The notes beneath the pieces were generated by a model, which was given only the letters and a program-made list of their open reading frames with translations, made no database searches and had not been told where the DNA came from. Positions 19,592 through 29,432 of a stretch of DNA of 64,000 nucleotides are shown here, in pieces; positions within the stretch are counted from its first letter, which is position 1; every line of letters begins with the position of its first letter. The translations under genes and the position numbers were made by a program. This DNA comes from Vogesella indigofera (GTDB taxonomy: Bacteria; Pseudomonadota; Gammaproteobacteria; Burkholderiales; Chromobacteriaceae): the NCBI RefSeq assembly GCF_028548395.1, contig NZ_JAQQLA010000004.1, forward strand, positions 806,001-870,000, read 5' to 3'.

Positions 19592-20035
19592 CCTGTTAAA
19601 AAAACATGACTTATTAATTATAAAAACAAAAAGCGAGGACATTATTTCAATAATAAAACCAATAATCGGCAGCATCCAAGTACCAAACAACACCCACAAA
19701 CTCAAAAATATTGCGCCACTCGACTCTCTTCCCCATTTTGGCACATTCAAATATTCAAGCTCATCAATAAATCCGTCTCCATCGAGATCGAATTTATAAT
19801 ATTCATGCTGAAAATAAACATAATAACCAACTGCAAACAAAAATCCAATCACAAGGAAAATCACAGCGGACATTAAAATTCGTCGATAGATTTTCACTTC
19901 TTGCAATCTAGGGAAAACACACCCGATAACAACTCCAACAACAATCAACCCACAAAAATAATAATAACCTCCACAAAGAAGTTCAAATAAAACATCAAAT
20001 CCAAACTTTAAGACTTCCATTAAGCCACCCTGCAT
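19574..20035 (-). CDS. Hypothetical AT-rich membrane protein with EF-hand-like loop
   Basis: A 153-residue protein with four hydrophobic segments (about 10-22, 25-40, 52-72, 105-140) and, between the third and fourth, the calcium-loop-like DLDGDGFIDELEY. Membrane proteins of this plan occur among immunity proteins of contact-dependent or Rhs toxins, which is only an analogy. A second ATG five codons in (20020) has a better-placed GGGTGG and may be the true start. Composition is AT-rich like its neighbour, and both products end in the same HGRL tail. Confidence 0.55.
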   Translation of the reverse strand: MQGGLMEVLKFGFDVLFELLCGGYYYFCGLIVVGVVIGCVFPRLQEVKIYRRILMSAVIFLVIGFLFAVGYYVYFQHEYYKFDLDGDGFIDELEYLNVPKWGRESSGAIFLSLWVLFGTWMLPIIGFIIEIMSSLFVFIINKSCFFNRHGRLD

Positions 20036-20274
20036 TTAAGAACTCAGCAAGCCTTCAATCGGCTGTTTAGATCATTTAACTGACGTCACTTCGAGCTTTT
20101 TATATTTGAAATATATATATTTCAATTCATGCCAATAGATATGGATGACCTCCTTCTGATTCGCCCCCCGGTTCATTTTGTTCAACCTAATGGCTTCTAC
20201 CATTCTGATTACATCATACTAAGTCTAACTTACAATCCAAAATACTCCAAAGGCATTATGTTGCTCACAATGAC

Positions 20275-20305
20275 AAAAGGGCAAACCGTGACGGCTTGCC
20301 CTTTT
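20275..20305 (-). terminator. Terminator of the hemA-prfA operon
   Basis: AAAAGGGCAA (20275-20284) pairs with TTGCCCTTTT (20296-20305), with an inner CCG/CGG and one A-C mismatch. Read leftward it ends in a T-run. It lies about 45 bases past the prfA stop. Confidence 0.8.
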
Positions 20306-20316
20306 CTGTTACCGCT

Positions 20317-20328
20317 TGCGGCCAACCT
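20317..20328 (-). repeat. AGGTTGGCCGCA repeat, reverse copy
   Basis: Exact copy 19 bases past the prfA stop, between the gene end and its terminator. Confidence 0.85.
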
Positions 20329-20347
20329 CGGCCGCCAGCTCAATCCC

Positions 20348-21430
20348 TCAACTGCCCTCCGACAGCTGCGCCAGCAGCTCCGCCTGGCGCTCGGCCACCA
20401 GCGCGTCGGTCAGCTCGTACAGGTCGCCGTCCATCGCCTGATCCAGCTTGTACAAGGTGAGGTTGATGCGGTGGTCGGTGATGCGGCCCTGCGGGTAGTT
20501 GTAGGTGCGAATGCGCTCGGAGCGGTCGCCGGAGCCGATCAGGCTCTTGCGCTCGGCGGCTTCCTTCTGGTTCTTCTCGCGCAGCTGGATGTCGTAGATG
20601 CGCGCCGCCAGTACCTGCATCGCGCTGGCCTTGTTGGCGTGCTGCGAGCGGCCGTCCTGGCATTCGGCGACGATGCCGGTGGGCAGGTGGGTGATGCGCA
20701 CCGCGGAATCGGTCTTGTTGATGTGCTGGCCGCCGGCGCCGCTGGCACGATAGGTGTCGATGCGCAGGTCGGCGGGGTTGAGCACCACTTCGGCGATCTC
20801 GTCGGCTTCGGCCATCACCGCCACGGTGCAGGCGGAGGTGTGGATGCGGCCCTGGGTCTCGGTGGCCGGCACGCGCTGCACGCGGTGGCCGCCGGATTCG
20901 AATTTCAGCTTGGAATAGGCGCCCTGGCCGACCAGGCGCACGATGACTTCCTTGTAGCCGCCGAGGTCGGATTCGCTGGCGGAGACGATCTCGGCCTGCC
21001 AGCGGTTGCGTTCGGCAAAGCGGGTGTACATGCGCAAGAGGTCGGCGGCGAACAGCGCCGCCTCGTCGCCGCCGGTGCCGGCGCGGATTTCAAGAAAGAT
21101 GTTCTTGTCGTCGTTGGGGTCTTTCGGCAGCAGCAGTTTCTGTAGCTCGACATCCAGCGCGGCGAGCCGGTTTTTGGCGTCGCCAATTTCTTCCTGCGCG
21201 AATTCCTTCATGTCCGGGTCGTCCAGCAGTTCGCTGGCGGTGGCGATGTCGGCTTCGCACTGGCGGTAGGCGTTGAACGCCTCGACCACCGGGGTCAATT
21301 CGGCGTGTTCGCGGGTGAGCTTGCGGAAGGTGTCCATATTGGCGGTGGCCTGTTCGGACATCAGCAGTTGCGTGACTTCTTCCAGCCGGTCATCGAGCTG
21401 GGCCAGTTTCGCGGCAATCGAGGGTTTCAT
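20348..21430 (-). CDS. prfA: Peptide chain release factor 1
   Basis: A 360-residue class I release factor reading UAA and UAG. The anticodon-like PAT is in [15 protein letters not shown] and the hydrolysis motif GGQ in [17 protein letters not shown]. The C-terminal basic domain ([40 protein letters not shown]) is complete. The start is the ATG at 21430, which overlaps the hemA stop by one base (TAATG). The hemA-prfA pairing is conserved in many proteobacteria. Confidence 0.97.
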   Translation of the reverse strand: MKPSIAAKLAQLDDRLEEVTQLLMSEQATANMDTFRKLTREHAELTPVVEAFNAYRQCEADIATASELLDDPDMKEFAQEEIGDAKNRLAALDVELQKLLLPKDPNDDKNIFLEIRAGTGGDEAALFAADLLRMYTRFAERNRWQAEIVSASESDLGGYKEVIVRLVGQGAYSKLKFESGGHRVQRVPATETQGRIHTSACTVAVMAEADEIAEVVLNPADLRIDTYRASGAGGQHINKTDSAVRITHLPTGIVAECQDGRSQHANKASAMQVLAARIYDIQLREKNQKEAAERKSLIGSGDRSERIRTYNYPQGRITDHRINLTLYKLDQAMDGDLYELTDALVAERQAELLAQLSEGS

Positions 21431-22683
21431 TACGACTCCGGGTGCAAACGATACAGGCTGGCGATCAGCGCCACCTGTGCGTCGTGCGCCGCGCCGCTGC
21501 CGGAAGACAGCGCCTGCGTCGGCGGATGCATCAGTTTGTTGGTCAGTTGTACCGACAGGACTTCCAGCACTTTTTCCGGCGGTGCACCTTTGGCCAGCTG
21601 TTTCATGGCGGCCTCCAGCGCGTTGCGGCGGGTGCGTTCGGCTTCGTCGCGCAGCGCACGGATCAGCGGCACGCTTTCGCGGCGCTTGAGCCAGTCGGTG
21701 AATTCGCCGACGCGGTGGGCGATGATGGTTTCGGCTTCTTCCGCCGCCTGGCTGCGCGCCTGCTGGCCGACTTCGACGATGCCGGCGATGTCGTCGACGG
21801 TGTAGAGGTAGACGTCGGACAGCTCGCCGACCTCGGCCTCGATGTCGCGCGGCACCGCCAGGTCGAGCATGAAGATCGGGCGGTGGCGGCGCGCCTTGAT
21901 GGCGCGCTCGACCATGCCCTTGCCGATGATGGGCAGCTGGCTGGCGGTGGAGCTGACCACCACGTCGTAGTGGTGCAGGTGATCGGGCAGCTCGGCGAGG
22001 GTGATGGCGTTGCCGCCGAATTGCGCCGCCAGTGCCTGGCCACGCTCCAGCGTGCGGTTGGCGACGGTGATACAGGCCGGGTTGCGCGCGGCGTAGTGGG
22101 TGGCGACCAGTTCGATCATCTCGCCGGCGCCGATGAACAGCACGTTCAGCTCGCCGACCGAGGCGAAGATCTGCTCGGTGAGGCGCACGCCGGCGGCGGC
22201 CATCGACACCGAGCTGGCGCCGACCGCGGTCTGGCTGCGCACGTCCTTGGCCACGGCAAAGGTTTTCTGGAACAGGCCGTTGAGCAGGCTGCCGAGGGTG
22301 CCGGCACGTTCGGCGGTGCGCACCGCGTCCTTGATCTGGCCCAGGATCTGCGTTTCGCCCAGCACCATGGAATCCAGCCCGGAGGCGACGCGGAAGGCGT
22401 GGCGCGCCGCTTCGGCGGCGTCGAGCTGGTACAGGTAGGGACGCACTTCGTCCAGGCTCAGGCCGTGGTAGTTGGCCAGCCACGCCAGTGCCGCGTCCGG
22501 CTGCTGCGTGGCGCAGTACAGCTCGGTGCGGTTACAGGTGGAGACGATGGTCGCCTCGCGCGCGGCCTGCGAATCCACCAGCTGCGCCAAGGCGCCCGGC
22601 AGGGTTTCTGCAGGGAAGGCCAGCCGTTCGCGTATCGCCAGCGGGGCGGTGTGGTGGTTCAGTCCAAAGGCAACCAGGTGCAT
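21430..22683 (-). CDS. hemA: Glutamyl-tRNA reductase
   Basis: A 417-residue enzyme that reduces glutamyl-tRNA(Glu) to glutamate-1-semialdehyde, the committed step of heme synthesis. The nucleophilic cysteine is in [10 protein letters not shown] (Cys near 50). [20 protein letters not shown] and the NADPH fold [20 protein letters not shown] follow, then the dimerisation helices at the C terminus. The N terminus [20 protein letters not shown] is canonical. It is the first gene of the hemA-prfA unit; the 111-base gap to fghA holds its promoter. Confidence 0.97.
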   Translation of the reverse strand: MHLVAFGLNHHTAPLAIRERLAFPAETLPGALAQLVDSQAAREATIVSTCNRTELYCATQQPDAALAWLANYHGLSLDEVRPYLYQLDAAEAARHAFRVASGLDSMVLGETQILGQIKDAVRTAERAGTLGSLLNGLFQKTFAVAKDVRSQTAVGASSVSMAAAGVRLTEQIFASVGELNVLFIGAGEMIELVATHYAARNPACITVANRTLERGQALAAQFGGNAITLAELPDHLHHYDVVVSSTASQLPIIGKGMVERAIKARRHRPIFMLDLAVPRDIEAEVGELSDVYLYTVDDIAGIVEVGQQARSQAAEEAETIIAHRVGEFTDWLKRRESVPLIRALRDEAERTRRNALEAAMKQLAKGAPPEKVLEVLSVQLTNKLMHPPTQALSSGSGAAHDAQVALIASLYRLHPES

Positions 22684-22794
22684 GAGTGCAAGGAAAAGCC
22701 GCAGTGGGAAACGGGCTATTCTAGCCCAAAACCGCCGCGGCGAGGGCGCCGGCCGCGCGACGGCCAGCCGTGGCCGGCGGCGGCTTGACCTGCA

Positions 22795-23640
22795 TCAGGC
22801 GAACAGGTGGCCGGCGTGGAAGCGCAGCTGCGCCTCGATGAAGCTGGCGATGAAGTAGTAGCTGTGGTCGTAGCCGTCGTGGCGGTGCAGCTGCAGCGGG
22901 TAGCCGCTGGCGGCGGCGGCGCGTTCCAGCGCTTCCGGCTGCAGCTGTTCGGCGAGGAAGCCGTCGGCGAGGCCGATATCGACCCGGCACGGCAGCCGCG
23001 CGTCGGCATTGGCGGCGGCCATCAGCACGCTGGCGTCCCATTCCTGCCACGCGGCGCGGTCGGCACCGAGGTAGGCGCTGAACGCCTTCTGCCCCCACGG
23101 CGCGTTGACCGGGTTGGCGATCGGGCTGAGCGCCGACACCGACACGTAGTCCTGCGGCCGTTTCAGCGCGCAGATCAAGGCACCGTGACCACCCATGGAG
23201 TGGCCGGCGATGGCGCGACGGCCGCTGACCGGGAAGTGGGCGGCGATCAGCGCCGGCAGCTCCTGGCTCACGTAGTCGTACATGCGGTAGTGGCGCATCC
23301 ATGGCGCCTCGCTGGCGTTGACATAGAAGCCAGCGCCCTGGCCGAGGTCGTAGCCGGCGTCGTCGGCGACGTCGTCACCACGCGGGCTGGTATCCGGCGC
23401 CACGATGGCAATGCCCAGCTCGGCGGCGACGCGCAGCGCGCCGGCCTTGTGCATGAAGTTCTCGTCGGTGCAGGTCAGCCCCGACAGCCAGTACAGCACC
23501 GGCACCGGCTGGCCGCTGGCGGCCTGCGGCGGCAGGTAGACGGCAAAGCGCATGCGGCAGCCCAGCACCGCCGAATCGTGGCGGTACTGCTTGTGCCAGC
23601 CGCCGAAGCTCTTGTTGCTGGCGATCATTTCCAGGTTCAT
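22795..23640 (-). CDS. fghA: S-formylglutathione hydrolase
   Basis: A 281-residue serine hydrolase of the esterase D family that splits S-formylglutathione into formate and glutathione. [14 protein letters not shown] holds the nucleophile (Ser near 148), the aspartate lies near 224 in DIGLADGFL, and the histidine in [33 protein letters not shown] and [14 protein letters not shown] are family blocks. It lies 57 bases after adhC, separated from it by a perfect palindrome, and completes the formaldehyde detoxification pathway. Confidence 0.95.
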   Translation of the reverse strand: MNLEMIASNKSFGGWHKQYRHDSAVLGCRMRFAVYLPPQAASGQPVPVLYWLSGLTCTDENFMHKAGALRVAAELGIAIVAPDTSPRGDDVADDAGYDLGQGAGFYVNASEAPWMRHYRMYDYVSQELPALIAAHFPVSGRRAIAGHSMGGHGALICALKRPQDYVSVSALSPIANPVNAPWGQKAFSAYLGADRAAWQEWDASVLMAAANADARLPCRVDIGLADGFLAEQLQPEALERAAAASGYPLQLHRHDGYDHSYYFIASFIEAQLRFHAGHLFA

Positions 23641-23662
23641 CTGTCGTGTCTCTCCCGGTGGC

Positions 23663-23688
23663 GGCTGCGGCCAACGTTGGCCGCAGCC
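23663..23688. repeat. Perfect 26-bp palindrome between adhC and fghA
   Basis: Left arm GGCTGCGGCCAAC (23663-23675), right arm GTTGGCCGCAGCC (23676-23688), no unpaired base. It is the longest of the head-to-head forms of the dispersed repeat. There is no T-run, so it may be a processing or stability stem within the operon rather than a terminator. Confidence 0.8.
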
Positions 23689-23697
23689 GACTATGGT

Positions 23698-24883
<1,186 letters not shown>

Positions 24884-24934
24884 TTTCGCCGATAATCGCC
24901 ACTATCGGTAAATGATTTTTTACAGGGAGCAACA

Positions 24935-25819
24935 ATGCTGGCATGGGAAGGGGTGTGCGAGTTCGTCAGCGTGGCCGAGCAGGGCAGCTTTACCCGCGCC
25001 GCGCTGGCGCTGTCGCTGTCGGTGGCGCAGGTCAGCCGCCAGGTGACGCGGCTGGAGACGCGGCTGGGCGCGCAGCTCTTGTATCGCACCACCCGCCACG
25101 TGACGCTGACCGAGACCGGCCAGCTGTACCTGCAGCACTGCCGCCAGCTGCTGGATTCGCTGGCCGACGCCGAGCGCGCGGTGTCGCAGCATCTGGCGGT
25201 GCCGCAGGGCACGCTGAAGCTGACCGCGCCGCTGGCCTACGGCGAGAGCCACATCGCGCCGCTGATCACCGCCTTCGGCCAGCAGTACCCGGCGCTGGAG
25301 ATCAACCTCAACCTCAGCAACCAGCTGCTGGACCTGGTGCACGACGGCTACGACCTGGCGATCCGCATCGGCCACCTCGCCGACTCGTCGCTGATGGCAC
25401 GGCGGCTGGCGTCGCGGCGGCAGTTCATCTGCGCCGCGCCCGGCTACCTGGCGCGCCACGGCATCCCCAACAGCCTGTCGGAGCTGGAGCAGCACAACTG
25501 CCTGCTCGGCAGCAACGAGGTGTGGCACGTGCAGGAACAGGGCAAGCGCCGCCTGCTGCGCGTGCGCGGCAGCCTGCGCTGCAACAGCGGCCACGCGCTG
25601 GTGCACGCCGCGCTGCAGCAGGTCGGCATCGTGCAGCTGCCGGACTACTACGTGGCGCGCCATCTGCAAAGCGGCGCGCTGGTGGCACTGCTGGGCGCCT
25701 ACCAGGAGCCGGACGAGGGCATCTGGGCGCTGTACCCGCACAACCGCCAGCTGTCGCCCAAGGTGCGCATGCTGGTCGATTTCCTCGCCGCCGAACTGCC
25801 ACAGCGGCAGCTGCCCTAG
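24935..25819 (+). CDS. LysR family transcriptional regulator (beside formaldehyde genes)
   Basis: A 294-residue regulator. The N-terminal helix-turn-helix (FVSVAEQGSFTRAALALSLS, VAQVSRQVTRLETRLGAQLL) is followed by a two-lobe effector domain (PLAYGESHIAPLITAF, YDLAIRIGHLADSSL). It fits the CrgA/DsdC-like group that includes regulators of formaldehyde operons (FrmR is a different family). Position, back to back with adhC-fghA, suggests it controls them. GGGAG is eight bases before the ATG. Confidence 0.85.
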   Translation: MLAWEGVCEFVSVAEQGSFTRAALALSLSVAQVSRQVTRLETRLGAQLLYRTTRHVTLTETGQLYLQHCRQLLDSLADAERAVSQHLAVPQGTLKLTAPLAYGESHIAPLITAFGQQYPALEINLNLSNQLLDLVHDGYDLAIRIGHLADSSLMARRLASRRQFICAAPGYLARHGIPNSLSELEQHNCLLGSNEVWHVQEQGKRRLLRVRGSLRCNSGHALVHAALQQVGIVQLPDYYVARHLQSGALVALLGAYQEPDEGIWALYPHNRQLSPKVRMLVDFLAAELPQRQLP

Positions 25820-25912
25820 CCGGCTGCGCCCATCGTGGCGACCGCCTGCGGTATCATGGCGGCCAAGCTTGCCGCCTTGCGGCCACCGCCGTCATTCATT
25901 CAGGAGCCAGTC

Positions 25913-26554
25913 ATGGCGCTCAATCTCGCCGATATCCGCTTGGAATACAGCCGACACGAACTCTCACCCGACGACTGCCTGCCGGACGCCGTTGCCCAGT
26001 TCGAGCAGTGGCTGCACGAGGCCATCGCCGCCGAAGTCAACGAGCCGACCGCGATGCACGTCGCCAGTGTCGACGAACACGGCCGGCCGTCGGCGCGCAT
26101 CGTGCTGCTGAAAGGGGTGGAACACGGACAACTGGTGTTCTATACCAATTACCTCAGCCGCAAGGGCCGCCAGCTGGACGGCAATCCTTATATCGCGATT
26201 ACCTTCTTCTGGCCGGAGCTGGAACGGCAGGTGCGCATCGAGGGCCGCGTAGCGCGGGTGGCGGACGAGGTGTCCGACGCCTACTTCGCCAGCCGCCCGT
26301 ACACCAGCCGCATCGGCGCCTGGGCCAGCGAGCAGAGCAGCGTGATCGACAGCAAGACGGTGCTGGTCAGCCGCGCCGCCGGCTTCGGCCTCAAGCACCC
26401 GCTGTCGGTGCCGCGCCCGCCGCACTGGGGCGGTTACGCGGTGGTGCCCGACCGCGTCGAATTCTGGCAGGGCCGTCCCAGCCGCCTGCACGACCGCGTG
26501 CTGTACACCCTGCAAGCCGACGGCAGCTGGCTGCGCCAGCGCCTCGCCCCCTAA
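25913..26554 (+). CDS. pdxH: Pyridoxamine 5'-phosphate oxidase
   Basis: A 213-residue FMN enzyme making pyridoxal phosphate from pyridoxine or pyridoxamine phosphate. Visible blocks are [57 protein letters not shown] and the C-terminal [12 protein letters not shown], which binds PLP and FMN. The ATG at 25913 follows AGGAG at 25902-25906, and [17 protein letters not shown] is the normal N terminus; the frame extending to 25835 is rejected. Confidence 0.96.
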   Translation: MALNLADIRLEYSRHELSPDDCLPDAVAQFEQWLHEAIAAEVNEPTAMHVASVDEHGRPSARIVLLKGVEHGQLVFYTNYLSRKGRQLDGNPYIAITFFWPELERQVRIEGRVARVADEVSDAYFASRPYTSRIGAWASEQSSVIDSKTVLVSRAAGFGLKHPLSVPRPPHWGGYAVVPDRVEFWQGRPSRLHDRVLYTLQADGSWLRQRLAP

Positions 26555-26560
26555 CCCGAC

Positions 26561-26580
26561 GTTGGCCGCCTGCGGCCAAC
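26561..26580. repeat. Imperfect inverted pair of dispersed-repeat cores
   Basis: GTTGGCCGC (26561-26569) and GCGGCCAAC (26572-26580) separated by two bases, 7 bases past the pdxH stop. Neither arm is an exact 12-mer. Confidence 0.6.
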
Positions 26581-26593
26581 CCTGAAGACAGCC

Positions 26594-27076
26594 ATGATCA
26601 ATAACGACATCCTGCGCAGCGTGCGCTTCATCATCGATTGCCCCGACAACCGCATGCTGGCGATCCTGCGCCACGTCGAGCCGCTGGCCGACGACGACTT
26701 CGCGCCGCTGCTGAAGAAGGACGACGATCCGGCCTTCCGCCAGTGCAGCGACGAGCTGCTCGGCGCCTTTCTCGACGGCCTGATCATCGAACGCCGCGGC
26801 CGCCGCGACGGCGCGCCGGCACCGGCGCCGCTCTTGCGCCTCAACAACAACGAGATCCTGAAGAAGCTGCGCATCGCCTTCGACCTGAAACAGGAAGACA
26901 TCGAGGCGCTGATGGCGCGCAGCGACTTCAAGGTGTCCAGCAGCGAGATCAGCGCGCTGTTCCGCAAGGCCGACCACAAGCACTTCCGCCCCTGCGGCGA
27001 CCAGTTCCTGCGCTACCTGCTGAAGGGGCTGGCGCTGCGCGAACGGCCGGACGACGCGGCCAGCGGCAAGGCGTAA
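26594..27076 (+). CDS. YehS-like DUF1456 protein
   Basis: A 160-residue cytoplasmic protein with two DUF1456 repeats: NNDILRSVRFIIDCPDNRML at the start and NNNEILKKLRIAFDLKQEDI in the second half, each followed by a short segment ending in FLDGLI or YLLKGL. The fold is helical and the function is unknown. An Arg-rich linker (RRGRRDGAPAPAP) joins the repeats. It follows pdxH by 39 bases and may share its transcript. Confidence 0.85.
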   Translation: MINNDILRSVRFIIDCPDNRMLAILRHVEPLADDDFAPLLKKDDDPAFRQCSDELLGAFLDGLIIERRGRRDGAPAPAPLLRLNNNEILKKLRIAFDLKQEDIEALMARSDFKVSSSEISALFRKADHKHFRPCGDQFLRYLLKGLALRERPDDAASGKA

Positions 27077-27107
27077 GCCGCCCGCGCCAGACACGCAGAC
27101 CGGCAGC

Positions 27108-27149
27108 AAAAACACTGCGGCCAACCTTGGACAAGGTTGGCCGCAGTGT
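27108..27149. terminator. 18-bp hairpin made of two opposed AGGTTGGCCGCA repeats
   Basis: ACACTGCGGCCAACCTTG (27112-27129) pairs perfectly with 27132-27149 around GA. An A-run (27108-27112) gives a T-run to leftward transcripts, so it terminates the tautomerase operon; it may also stop DUF1456. Exact 12-mers lie at 27116-27127 (-) and 27134-27145 (+). Confidence 0.88.
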
Positions 27150-27163
27150 CATTTCGCCGGCGT

Positions 27164-27367
27164 TCAGCTGCCGCGCGCGCGGCGCACGGTGACGCTCTCG
27201 CCGCCTATGCCCCAGTTGTCGGTGTCGACCTCGTCGATCACCACCACGGTGGTGGCCGGGTTCTTGCCCAGCACGTCGCGCAGCAGGCCGGTGACGCCAG
27301 CGATCAGTTCCGCCTTCTGCTCCGGCGTCGCGCCCTCGCGGGTAATCTTGATATTCACGTACGGCAT
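27164..27367 (-). CDS. 4-oxalocrotonate tautomerase family protein
   Basis: A 67-residue tautomerase subunit. After removal of Met the catalytic Pro1 is exposed (MPYVNIKITREGATPEQKAE), followed by LIAGVTGLLRDVLGKNP and the beta-strand VVVIDEVDTDNWGIGGESV. The enzyme is normally a hexamer that isomerises 2-hydroxymuconate; in genomes without that pathway the substrate is unknown. Its start overlaps the EamA stop by 13 bases, so the two are coupled. Confidence 0.9.
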   Translation of the reverse strand: MPYVNIKITREGATPEQKAELIAGVTGLLRDVLGKNPATTVVVIDEVDTDNWGIGGESVTVRRARGS

Positions 27368-28284
27368 GGTTTCTCCTCGGTAAGGGTGGGCCGCAAGCCG
27401 CGACCACGTTCAACAGAGACCGGGCGCGCCACCCACCAGGCGCCCAGCGACACACTCAACAACGCACCGGCCAGCGCCGGCGTCAGCGGTTCGTGCAACA
27501 GCGGCACCGCCGCCACCCCGGCCACCACCGGGATCAGCGCCATCAAGGCCGCCACCCGCGACGGCCCCAGCAGCGCCACCGCGCGCAGGTAGCACAGCAT
27601 GGCGACGATCGCCGGGCTGATGCCGTGAAACAGCGCCTGGCCGGCGATCACCGGCCACGGCGTCTGCGCCAGCCCCTTGGGCAGCCACAGCAGGTAGACC
27701 GGCAAGTACAGCAGCGCCGACGCCAGCGTGACGAAACTGGTCATCTGCCACGCATCATACGGCCTCCGCTTGGCCAGTAGCGCGTACAGCGCCCACAGCA
27801 CGCCGGCCAGCAGCAGCATGCCGTCGCCCAGCCACTGCCCCGGCGCCGCCTGGCCAGCAAACAGCGGCCACGCCAGCAGCAGCAGGCCCAGCGCCATCAG
27901 CGCGTAGCCCGGCCACGTCGCGCGTTGCGGCCAACCTTGCCGCCACAACAGCAGCAGCAGGGCGAGCAGGAACGGCTGCAGGCCGGCTACCAGCAGCGCC
28001 AGGTGCGCCGCCGGCACCCAGCGCACCGCACCGTAGCACAGCAGGCAAAAGGCGACACAGCCGATCAGCGCCAGCCCCCACATGGCCGCATCGCGCCAGG
28101 CGGCGGCCGGCGGCTTGGGCAGCCAGCACAGCACCGCGCTGGCGGTGGCCAGCCGCAGCGCCAGCACGTCGTACGGCGTCAGCGGCGTCTTGCCGCCGAG
28201 GCGGGCGATCAGCATGAAGCTGCTCCAAAGCAGCACGCAGGCCAGGATGTAGAAGTAACCGCGACGCGGGACAGCAGCGGGCAT
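27355..28284 (-). CDS. EamA/DMT family transporter
   Basis: A 309-residue ten-helix exporter of the drug/metabolite superfamily (YFYILACVLLWSSFMLIARL, LQPFLLALLLLLW, GDGMLLLAGVLWALYALLAK in the second repeat). It diverges from a LysR regulator at 28388, the standard arrangement for a regulated metabolite exporter. An exact dispersed-repeat copy at 27926-27937 encodes QGWPQ in a loop. The C-terminal tail (RGRGLRPTLTEEKP) is a hydrophilic extension overlapping the tautomerase start. Confidence 0.85.
   Translation of the reverse strand: MPAAVPRRGYFYILACVLLWSSFMLIARLGGKTPLTPYDVLALRLATASAVLCWLPKPPAAAWRDAAMWGLALIGCVAFCLLCYGAVRWVPAAHLALLVAGLQPFLLALLLLLWRQGWPQRATWPGYALMALGLLLLAWPLFAGQAAPGQWLGDGMLLLAGVLWALYALLAKRRPYDAWQMTSFVTLASALLYLPVYLLWLPKGLAQTPWPVIAGQALFHGISPAIVAMLCYLRAVALLGPSRVAALMALIPVVAGVAAVPLLHEPLTPALAGALLSVSLGAWWVARPVSVERGRGLRPTLTEEKPCRT
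27926..27937 (-). repeat. AGGTTGGCCGCA repeat, reverse copy
   Basis: Full 14-base form inside the EamA gene, read as Gln-Gly-Trp-Pro-Gln between membrane helices. Confidence 0.85.
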
Positions 28285-28387
28285 GGCAGGCTTTCGGCAA
28301 CGACAATCAGGCGTCCACTATGCCGCAGCGTGCTCATCCTGAAAAATGAATTAATATGATAAAAATCATCTCCCGGAGAGAACGATC

Positions 28388-29263
28388 ATGGATCTCGGCG
28401 ACCTCGCCATTTTCCAGGCGGTGCTGCAGGAAGGCGGCATCACCGCCGCCGCGCGCCGCCTCAACCGCGTGCAGTCCAACATCACCACCCGCATCCGCCA
28501 GCTGGAAGACGACCTCGGCGTCAGCCTGTTCCAGCGCGAGGGCAAGCGGCTGCAGCCGACGCCGGCGGCGCGCATCCTGCAGGATTACGCCGGCCAGCTG
28601 CTGGGGCTGGCGCAGGAGGCCCGCGACGCGGTGATCAGCAACGCGCCGCAGGGCCAGCTGCGGCTGGGGGCGATGGAAAACACCGCCGCGGTGCGCCTGC
28701 CGCCGCTGCTGGCCGACTTCCACCAGCGCTATCCGGCGGTGCAGCTGGAACTGCGCACCGGCGCCACCGCGCGGCTGATTGCCGAAGTGCTGGCCGGCAC
28801 GCTCGATTGCGCGCTGGTGTGCGGCCCGGTGGCAGACGCGCGGCTGGAAAGCCAGCCGTTCTGCCGCGAAACGCTGCTGCTGATCGGCGCGCGCGGGCGG
28901 CCGCCGCTGCTGGAAGACCGGCCGCACACGCTGCTGGCCTTCGACAGCGGCTGCGCCTACCGCCAGCGACTGGAGCTGTGGCTGCGCCATAGCGGCTGCG
29001 CGGTGGACCGTATCGTGGAGCTGGATTCCTACCACGCGATGATCAGCTGCGCCGCCAGCGGCATGGGACTGGCGCTGGTGCCGCAGGCGCTGCTGGCCTG
29101 CATGCCGGCCGGTGACAGCGTGACCTGCCACGCGCTGCCGGACGATATCGCCATCGCCGACACCGTGCTGATCCGCCGTCGCCAGCAACGCCATGCCGCG
29201 GTGGACGCCTTTGCCGGGCTGTTGGCAGCTTGTGCCACGATAGTCGGCGAAAGCGCAGCCTGA
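28388..29263 (+). CDS. LysR family transcriptional regulator (beside EamA exporter)
   Basis: A 291-residue regulator with an N-terminal winged helix (LAIFQAVLQEGGITAAARRL, NRVQSNITTRIRQLEDDLGV, SLFQREGKRLQPTPAARIL) and an effector-binding domain (GQLRLGAMENTAAVRLPPLL, GTLDCALVCGPVADARLES). It is similar to regulators found next to DMT exporters. CGGAGAG at 28374-28380 is the ribosome site. The 103-base spacer to the EamA gene includes an AT-rich block (AATGAATTAATATGATAAAA) suited to a LysR target. Confidence 0.85.
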   Translation: MDLGDLAIFQAVLQEGGITAAARRLNRVQSNITTRIRQLEDDLGVSLFQREGKRLQPTPAARILQDYAGQLLGLAQEARDAVISNAPQGQLRLGAMENTAAVRLPPLLADFHQRYPAVQLELRTGATARLIAEVLAGTLDCALVCGPVADARLESQPFCRETLLLIGARGRPPLLEDRPHTLLAFDSGCAYRQRLELWLRHSGCAVDRIVELDSYHAMISCAASGMGLALVPQALLACMPAGDSVTCHALPDDIAIADTVLIRRRQQRHAAVDAFAGLLAACATIVGESAA

Positions 29264-29432
29264 TGCGCGGCCTGCCGCCCGTTTGAGAAAAATCTTTCCA
29301 ATCAAAAGGATAAGCAGTCGCAGTTGACCGAAATCAACATGCCATCGTCACACCACGGCTAGCATCCGGCCCATTGTTGCCATAACAAGGCATTTTTATG
29401 ACAACAACCACCCACCATCACCGGATGTCGCC

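Larger units (their letters stand above)
20036..20347. other. Intergenic stretch upstream of the AT-rich gene and downstream of prfA
   Basis: Holds the AT-rich promoter side of the 19574-20035 gene (including TATATTTGAAATATATATAT near 20101-20120), about 150 bases in which I see nothing, the prfA terminator and a dispersed-repeat copy. The GC content returns to normal sharply at about 20285. Confidence 0.6.

Noticed and set aside
19037..20347. Prophage or insertion sequence explaining the AT-rich genes
   Set aside because: No transposase, integrase, terminal inverted repeats or tRNA-type attachment site is visible.
29264..29432. Sigma-28 flagellar promoter before the chemoreceptor
   Set aside because: TCAAAAGG and GACCGAAA are present but the spacing (about 20 bases) is too long.
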